Positions 58,638-64,000 of a stretch of DNA of 64,000 bases are shown piece by piece. Each line of letters starts with the position of its first letter. The stretch's first letter is position 1. The stretch is from assembly GCA_016342745.1 (NCBI GenBank), contig JAEINT010000018.1, forward strand, positions 62,001-126,000. The letters run 5' to 3'. A program made the translations under genes and the position numbers. The notes below the pieces were generated by a model, which saw nothing but the letters and a program-made list of their open reading frames with translations, was not told the origin of the DNA and ran no database searches. This DNA is from Labilibaculum sp. (lineage in GTDB: Bacteria; Bacteroidota; Bacteroidia; Bacteroidales; Marinifilaceae).

Positions 58638-59747
58638 ATGAAGAAAAAAATATTAATTGTAGAGGATGATAGTTTGATTTCGACCATTTTTAGAATGTTC
58701 TTGAAAGAATTAGGATATGATCTTTTGGAAATTGTAGAAGATGGTAAGGAAGCTATTCGTTTATGCGAAACCTTAAAGCCTGACATTATTTTAATGGATG
58801 TACATTTAGGTGGAAGCATGGATGGAATTCAAACCACCGAATTAATTAAATCTAAATTTGATATTCCAGTTATTTTCTTGTCGAGCGATACCGAGGAAAG
58901 TACAATTCAAAGAGTAATTAATACGCACTCGTATGGTTATCTGGTAAAACCCATTGATAAAAAAGAATTGGGTATTTCAATAGAATTGGCTTTTTACAAA
59001 CATCAATTCGATTTGGATCAGAAAATGCGTGAACAACGGTTTAGAAATTTTATTACTGATTCTCCTGAGGCCATTATCGTAATTAATGAAAATGGACTGA
59101 TTGAATATTTAAATTGCTTGGGTTTAAAACTTTTCAAAACAGCATACATTGAAGATTTAATGGGCTTGCCTTTACTTTCTTTTGTAGATGAAAATTACGC
59201 TGCTATTTTCAAAGAACGTTTGGAAACTTCTTTAGCAATGGAAAAGGGAATTGCTTATACACATCTTAAGTTGAAAACAATTCATGGTGAACTTTTTGAT
59301 GTTGGTTTAACTGGTGCTCAAATTGAGTTTAACGGGAAAATGAATTTGCAATTAATTGTTAGAGATATCACCCAGGAATTTGCATATCGTCAATTGTTAG
59401 CCGAAAAAGCGAACATTATTAATAATTTGGCAGATGGTGTTGTTACTTTCGATTTAAATGGAACAATTAAATCATGGAATCGAGCCTGCGAACGTATTTT
59501 TGGAATTGAAGAAGCTAAAGTTCTTGGAAAGGAATACGAAGAAGTAATTATTGAAGGAGAAGAAAAATCTTTTGTTGGAGATATATTAAGTCCGGTAAGA
59601 GAAAATGGAATTTATAAGGTGGATGTTTCTTTAGACATTAAGAATGAAAAAAAAGACTTAAAGCTAATGGCTAATCTGCTTAAAAATGATAACGGTGAAG
59701 AAACGGGCATTGTATGTTATATAAGAGATACAAAAGCATGTTCTTAA
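58638..59747 (+). CDS. Response regulator with two PAS domains, no output domain
   Basis: A 369-residue cytoplasmic protein. The receiver domain (about 1-125) has acidic residues in VEDDS, phospho-acceptor Asp53 in IILMDVHLGG, Ser80 in FLSSDTEES and Lys102 in LVKP. Two PAS domains follow (about 135-245 and 255-365, both with NxxxxIxxxN-type strands and YxxLLGxxxxE-like turns). There is no DNA-binding, GGDEF or kinase domain. The ATG at 58638 is used; a TTG one codon earlier is less likely. Such REC-PAS proteins integrate signals and act through protein contacts, perhaps with a kinase elsewhere. No partner gene is adjacent. Confidence 0.85.
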   Translation: MKKKILIVEDDSLISTIFRMFLKELGYDLLEIVEDGKEAIRLCETLKPDIILMDVHLGGSMDGIQTTELIKSKFDIPVIFLSSDTEESTIQRVINTHSYGYLVKPIDKKELGISIELAFYKHQFDLDQKMREQRFRNFITDSPEAIIVINENGLIEYLNCLGLKLFKTAYIEDLMGLPLLSFVDENYAAIFKERLETSLAMEKGIAYTHLKLKTIHGELFDVGLTGAQIEFNGKMNLQLIVRDITQEFAYRQLLAEKANIINNLADGVVTFDLNGTIKSWNRACERIFGIEEAKVLGKEYEEVIIEGEEKSFVGDILSPVRENGIYKVDVSLDIKNEKKDLKLMANLLKNDNGEETGIVCYIRDTKACS

Positions 59748-59754
59748 AAAAATA

Positions 59755-59782
59755 AACTCCCATTCAAATTTGAATGGGAGTT
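59755..59782. terminator. Bidirectional terminator between the REC-PAS gene and mfd
   Basis: AACTCCCATTCAAA (59755-59768) pairs with TTTGAATGGGAGTT (59769-59782) in a perfect 28-bp palindrome. T-rich sequence follows on the + strand. It separates the + strand gene from the convergent mfd. Confidence 0.85.
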
Positions 59783-59789
59783 CTTATTA

Positions 59790-62700
59790 TTATAAAGTAT
59801 TAATTAAAGTCAGTATTTCACTGGCTTTTTTTATGTTGTTAATTTTATCGAAACTTAGACTCAAACGATTTTTTGCTTCCTTCATTTTGCACGGAATTGG
59901 TTGCGTTTGTAAGAATTGTAAGACCTTACTAAATTGGGCTGATTGATAAAAGGCAGAGCTTTGATCAGAAATAAAATAAAGAACTAGCTTACCGCTTTTC
60001 AGAATTACTTTTTCAATTCCTAAATCAAGAGACAACCAACGTAAGCGAACGACATTAAGTAATTCTGCACTTGGCTCTGGCAATTCTCCAAACCTGTCTT
60101 TTAATTGTGCCTCAAATGTCTCAATATCTTCTTCTGTTTTAATATTATCTACTTCGCGATACAAGCGAACTCTTTCCGAGATGCTCTCAACATATTGCTC
60201 TGGGAAAAGAATTTCAAGATCGGTATCGATTTGGCATTCCGAGATGAATCGGATCACTTCTTTCGTTTCCTCTTTTTTCTCATCTTCAAAAACATCTTTA
60301 AACTCATTCTCTTTTAATTCCAAAAGAGCTTCGTTTAAGATTCGATGATAGGTTTCGTAACCAATATCAGCAATAAACCCACTTTGTTCGCCACCCAATA
60401 AGTTTCCAGCGCCACGAATATCTAAATCTTGCATGGCAATATTAAATCCACTTCCCAATTCTGAGAAGTTTTCGATGGCTTGTAATCTTTGGCGAGCTTC
60501 CTGTGTCATGGAATCATGAGGAGGCGTTAACAAGTAACAAAATGCTTTTTTGTTCGATCTTCCAACACGACCACGAAGCTGATGCAGCTCGCTTAATCCA
60601 AAGTTTTGACCATTATTAATAAGAATCGTATTGGCATTAGGAATGTCAAGACCCGATTCTATGATTGTTGTGGCAATTAAAACATCGTAATCGCCACGAA
60701 TAAATTCAAGCATAATTTTTTCGAGCTTAGGACCATCCATCTGACCGTGAGCTACAATTGTCGATACGCCAGGAACTATTCTGTGAAGCATTGCTTCCAC
60801 TTCCTTGATGTTCTGTACTCTATTGTGAATAAAAAAAGCTTGACCATTACGCTCTACTTCGTAGGTAATTGCCTCTCGAATAATGTCTTCATTAAAATTA
60901 TGAACTTCGGTTGCAATAGGATATCTATTTGGCGGTGGCGTGTTGATGATGGATAAATCTCTTGCGCCCAATAATGAAAATTGAAGGGTTCTAGGAATTG
61001 GAGTTGCCGTTAGTGTTAAGGTATCAACATTAACCTTAAACTGTTTGAGTTTCTCTTTTACAGATACACCAAATTTTTGTTCTTCATCAATAATCAGTAA
61101 ACCCAAATCTTTAAATCCGATGTCTTTTCCAATAATTCGATGCGTACCAATTAGGATGTCTATTTGACCAGCTTTTAGATCTTTTAAAATTTCTTTTTGG
61201 TCTTTTGGCTTTCGCATGCGACTGATGTAATCAACTCTGCATGGAAAATTTTTTAAACGATCGTTGAAGGTTTTAAAATGTTGGAATGCCAATATGGTCG
61301 TTGGAACTAAAATAGCAACTTGTTTGTTATCGGCTACAGCTTTAAAGGCAGCACGAATAGCAATTTCTGTTTTTCCGAATCCAACATCACCACAAACCAA
61401 TCGGTCCATTGGGAATGGCGATTCCATACCTTCTTTAGTGGCAATGGTTGCCTTTACCTGATCTGGTGTGTCTTCATAAATAAAAGAAGCTTCCAATTCT
61501 TGCTGCATATATGAATCGGGACTAAACTGAAATCCTTTTTCATTCTTTCTTTTTGCATAAAGAGCAATTAAGTCTTTCGCAATATCCTTAACCTTACTCT
61601 TGGTTTTGTCTTTTAGTTTTTGCCACGCACCAGTTCCTAATTTGTATATTTTAGGAGTTCCTCCATCTTTCCCTTTGTATTTTGAGATTTTATGAAGCGA
61701 GTGCAGACTAACAAACAAAATATCATTGTCTTTATAGACCAAACGAATTGCTTCTTGAGATTTTCCGTTGACATCAATTTTCTGCAATCCACCAAATCGT
61801 CCAATTCCATGATCGGAATGAACAATGTAATCACCAGGATGTAATCGGTTGATTTCTTTTAGAGTAACAGATTCTTTTGCTTTGTGAACCGTAGCCGTTT
61901 TAAGTTGGAATTTGTGGTATCGATCGAAAATTTGATGATCGGTAAAACATGAAATTCGCAAATCCTGATCAGAAAAGCCTTCGTGAAGCGTTTGATTTAC
62001 ATCTTGGAATTCAACTTCAATTCCTTTATCTTCAAATATGTTGTGTATCCTTTCGATTTGTTTCGGATTATCGGAAAGAATAAAGTTGCTTTCTGCTTTC
62101 GCATTGTTATTGAGTAAATGCTGACCTAACAAATCAAAATTCTTATTGAAAGCTGGTTGCGGACTTTGGTTAAATTGAATTACCTCTTGCGCAGCTAAAA
62201 AGAATTTCTGACCAAATTCAAGAATGGAAAAATCGTTAATCTGATGTAAGAATTCTTTGCTGTCTATTAAATAATCTTTAGTAGAAACTCGGTCTTCTCC
62301 AAGTTCTAAAAAAGGTACTTTCTCAATTGTACTTTCGTAGATAGACTGAATTCTATCACAAGAAAATTGGAAGTTTTTACACCAAAAAATAGTATTGTTA
62401 GGAACAAAGGAAAGGAATGAGATTCGTGATTCCTTTAACAGATTCTCTTGTATGTTTGGGATAATATCAACCGCATCGAATTTTTTAATAGAAAGCTGAT
62501 TTTCCACATCGAACATACGAATGGAATCTACATCTTCTCCAAAGAAATCGATTCGGTAAGGTTGTTCATCTGAAAAGGAAAAAATATCGATAATACTTCC
62601 TCGAATAGAATACTGTCCTGGTTCAACAACGAAATCAGCACGCTCAAATTCGTAATCTACCAGTACTTCTTCAACAAATTCGGGCGATAACTTTTCTCCG

Positions 62701-63140
62701 ACTTTAATGCTTAAGGTGTTTTCTTCTAATTGCCCTTGCGTAATTACCTTTTCAACAATAGCTTCTGGAAAGGTGATGATAAATGTTGGATGTTGGTCTG
62801 AAGTTAATCGTTTTAAACATTCAGCACGAAGAATGATATTGGAACTATCTGTTTTCTCGTATTGTACCGATCGTTTGTATGAAGATGGAAAGAACAAAAC
62901 ACTTTTATCATCTATAAGATTACACAAATCGTTGTAGAAGTACGCTGCTTCTTCCTTATCGTTAAAAATTAAAACATGTGGACGTTTACTTGGCGAAAGT
63001 GCAGATATAACCAATGACAAAGAAGATCCAATTGCACCTTTTAAATGAAGTTGAAAGTTCTTTTTTTGTTCTAGGTATTTTTCAATGCTATAACGAGCAG
63101 GATGCTCAGAGAAAATTTGTATAAGTTGCTTTAGTTCCAA
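59790..63140 (-). CDS. mfd: Transcription-repair coupling factor
   Basis: Mfd, 1116 residues, removes stalled RNA polymerase and recruits the UvrABC repair system. The UvrB-homology module lies in the first 350 residues. The RNAP-interacting CID-like segment has HPGDYIVHSDHGIGRFGGLQK near 440-460, and the translocase domain has Walker A GDVGFGKTEIA (about 590-600), the DEEQ box LLIIDEEQKFGV and motif VI QLRGRVGRSNKKAFC. The TRCF C-terminal domain closes it. It is a single gene; a bidirectional terminator lies 7 bases past its stop. Confidence 0.96.
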   Translation of the reverse strand: MELKQLIQIFSEHPARYSIEKYLEQKKNFQLHLKGAIGSSLSLVISALSPSKRPHVLIFNDKEEAAYFYNDLCNLIDDKSVLFFPSSYKRSVQYEKTDSSNIILRAECLKRLTSDQHPTFIITFPEAIVEKVITQGQLEENTLSIKVGEKLSPEFVEEVLVDYEFERADFVVEPGQYSIRGSIIDIFSFSDEQPYRIDFFGEDVDSIRMFDVENQLSIKKFDAVDIIPNIQENLLKESRISFLSFVPNNTIFWCKNFQFSCDRIQSIYESTIEKVPFLELGEDRVSTKDYLIDSKEFLHQINDFSILEFGQKFFLAAQEVIQFNQSPQPAFNKNFDLLGQHLLNNNAKAESNFILSDNPKQIERIHNIFEDKGIEVEFQDVNQTLHEGFSDQDLRISCFTDHQIFDRYHKFQLKTATVHKAKESVTLKEINRLHPGDYIVHSDHGIGRFGGLQKIDVNGKSQEAIRLVYKDNDILFVSLHSLHKISKYKGKDGGTPKIYKLGTGAWQKLKDKTKSKVKDIAKDLIALYAKRKNEKGFQFSPDSYMQQELEASFIYEDTPDQVKATIATKEGMESPFPMDRLVCGDVGFGKTEIAIRAAFKAVADNKQVAILVPTTILAFQHFKTFNDRLKNFPCRVDYISRMRKPKDQKEILKDLKAGQIDILIGTHRIIGKDIGFKDLGLLIIDEEQKFGVSVKEKLKQFKVNVDTLTLTATPIPRTLQFSLLGARDLSIINTPPPNRYPIATEVHNFNEDIIREAITYEVERNGQAFFIHNRVQNIKEVEAMLHRIVPGVSTIVAHGQMDGPKLEKIMLEFIRGDYDVLIATTIIESGLDIPNANTILINNGQNFGLSELHQLRGRVGRSNKKAFCYLLTPPHDSMTQEARQRLQAIENFSELGSGFNIAMQDLDIRGAGNLLGGEQSGFIADIGYETYHRILNEALLELKENEFKDVFEDEKKEETKEVIRFISECQIDTDLEILFPEQYVESISERVRLYREVDNIKTEEDIETFEAQLKDRFGELPEPSAELLNVVRLRWLSLDLGIEKVILKSGKLVLYFISDQSSAFYQSAQFSKVLQFLQTQPIPCKMKEAKNRLSLSFDKINNIKKASEILTLINTL

Positions 63141-63463
63141 ATCCTTATCCTTTTATTATTTGATTGGCAAATTTAGGGAAAATATTTTAGGGACAGGTTA
63201 AAAGTGACAAGGATCAAGAACAAAGTGACAAGTAACAAGGAGAAAGGATCAAGAACCAAGGAAAAAGTACAAATATTGGTAAAGAATATTTAGCAGTGTA
63301 TTTTCAAATTCAATCTTTCCCTTTTAAGGGAAAGTGCCGATAGGCGAAAGGGTGAAATAAATGACAGTAATTGTTCCTATATTTTTAGATTCTTTAATTT
63401 ATCATAAATAATGTTTACTTTCGAAACTTGGTTTTTCATTAAATACAAAGCAAATAATAAATC
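63141..63463. repeat. Intergenic composite repeat, copy B (AACAAG-rich tract plus hairpin)
   Basis: This 323-base gap holds a purine-rich tract with GTGACAAGGATCAAGAAC words (about 63197-63270, internal copies of GGATCAAGAAC at 63211 and 63246) and then a hairpin CTTTCCC/GGGAAAG (63315-63321 and 63328-63334), followed by a GCCGATAGGCGAAAGGG string. The same order occurs at 857-940. No ORF was found. It must also hold the promoter of the YciI gene. Confidence 0.45.
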
Positions 63464-63754
63464 ATGTTCATCATATCATTAACCTATAAAGTGCCTTTAG
63501 AAAAGGTAGAGGCCGAATTGAATAATCACGTTCAATATTTAAAGGAGCAATATGCTTTAGGTAATTTTCAGGCTTCGGGAAGAAAAGTCCCTAGGACGGG
63601 TGGTATTATTCTATCACAAATGAAGGATAAGAGTCAGTTGGAAGAAGTTTTAGCAAAGGATCCTTTTCATAAAAATGATTTAGCCGATTATACAATTACC
63701 GAATTTATTCCTAGCATGACGAGTGATGAATTGACCTGTTTGTTGGAGGTTTAG
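63464..63754 (+). CDS. YciI-family protein
   Basis: A 96-residue protein of the YCII-related family. The start MFIISLTYKVPLEKVEAELNNHVQYLKEQ (in short) with His22 and the GGIILSQMKDKSQLEEVLAKDPFHKNDLADYTITEF core (with KDPF and the DY motif) are characteristic; family members often keep His and Asp pairs at a small cleft. Some are fused to or near dehydratase-like enzymes, but the reaction is not known. It stands alone here. The sequence after it to the window edge shows only short frames. Confidence 0.8.
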   Translation: MFIISLTYKVPLEKVEAELNNHVQYLKEQYALGNFQASGRKVPRTGGIILSQMKDKSQLEEVLAKDPFHKNDLADYTITEFIPSMTSDELTCLLEV

Positions 63755-64000
63755 TTTCCTTGAGAGGTATTGGGAATATTTTTAGAACTATTAATCATTA
63801 GAATAAGATGAAAATATAGTACAAAAGAAAAAAATGGAATTCCTTCTTTTCAATATCTTATAGAGAATGAAAGTGATCAAGATATGTTCTTGGCATTCCC
63901 TATTGAAGGTAACTGTAATTTAGTTATCAAGAACAGTAACTCTATCGATTCATTACAAATTAATTTTGAAAATTCTCACTAAAATAAAAGCCACTTCACA

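Noticed and set aside
63197-63290. Repeated GGATCAAGAAC words as a possible CRISPR array
   Set aside because: The words are short and irregularly spaced, with no equal-length spacers and no cas genes.
63812-63982. 57-codon open stretch at the window end (KYSTKEKNGIPSF...)
   Set aside because: It reads somewhat like protein but has no good start codon (the only ATG is late) and follows a stop directly. It could be a decayed gene or the end of a frameshifted one; not enough to call a feature.

Overview
The window comes from a Bacteroidota genome, most likely an anaerobic marine lineage of Marinilabiliales/Marinifilaceae type. That taxonomic call is inference. It rests on a low-GC genome with few Shine-Dalgarno sites, a type IX secretion sorting domain, a Bacteroidetes-style long MraY, a GldE/LptC/PpiD-type gene block, a glycine-lipid acyltransferase pair and a lysine-to-butyrate fermentation operon. 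No tRNA, rRNA, CRISPR array or intact insertion sequence was seen.

Layout. (1) 1-6946, + strand: the end of a lysine fermentation operon (kamD end, kamE, CoA-transferase B subunit, thiolase, butyryl-CoA dehydrogenase, etfB, etfA), closed by a terminator. (2) 7006-14850, - strand: an ATP-grasp protein, a lipoprotein S41 peptidase with an outer-membrane-like protein, a repeat-rich T9SS cargo protein and a beta-helix exported protein. (3) 15110-18859, + strand: a hybrid-type LytS-like sensor kinase and LytTR regulator, divergent from the beta-helix gene; the shared spacer carries a symmetric pair of tandem repeats that look like regulator sites. (4) 18873-28310, mostly - strand: HutD-like protein, S9 peptidase, tricorn-like protease, STAS protein, GNAT acetyltransferase, miaB. 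(5) 28714-32065, + strand: universal stress protein, SPOR protein, PurF-like enzyme. (6) 32164-34133, - strand: the glsB/glsA-like glycine-lipid pair. (7) 34341-51487, + strand: a complete dcw cell division and wall cluster from mraZ to yqeY. (8) 51655-58431, - strand: ppiD, gldE-like, lptC, TPR protein, coaX. (9) 58638-63754: a REC-PAS-PAS protein, mfd and a YciI-like protein.

How the genes work together. The first operon turns lysine-derived intermediates into butyryl-CoA and passes electrons through EtfAB. Several exported peptidases nearby fit an organism that lives on peptides and amino acids. The dcw cluster is ordinary in order, with three notable changes: a 3 x 10-bp repeat that looks like an MraZ operator in front of mraZ, a broken four-helix-bundle (rRNA-IVS-type) gene wedged between mraY and murD inside a 12-bp inverted repeat, and two tandem ftsZ genes.

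The most interesting observation is the ftsZ pair. Both copies keep the GTPase signature and the catalytic T7 loop. The downstream copy has the canonical C-terminal FtsA-binding-type peptide. The upstream copy has lost it and instead ends in a charged linker plus an amphipathic helix resembling the C-terminal membrane-targeting helix of the adjacent FtsA, which suggests an FtsZ that could bind the membrane by itself.
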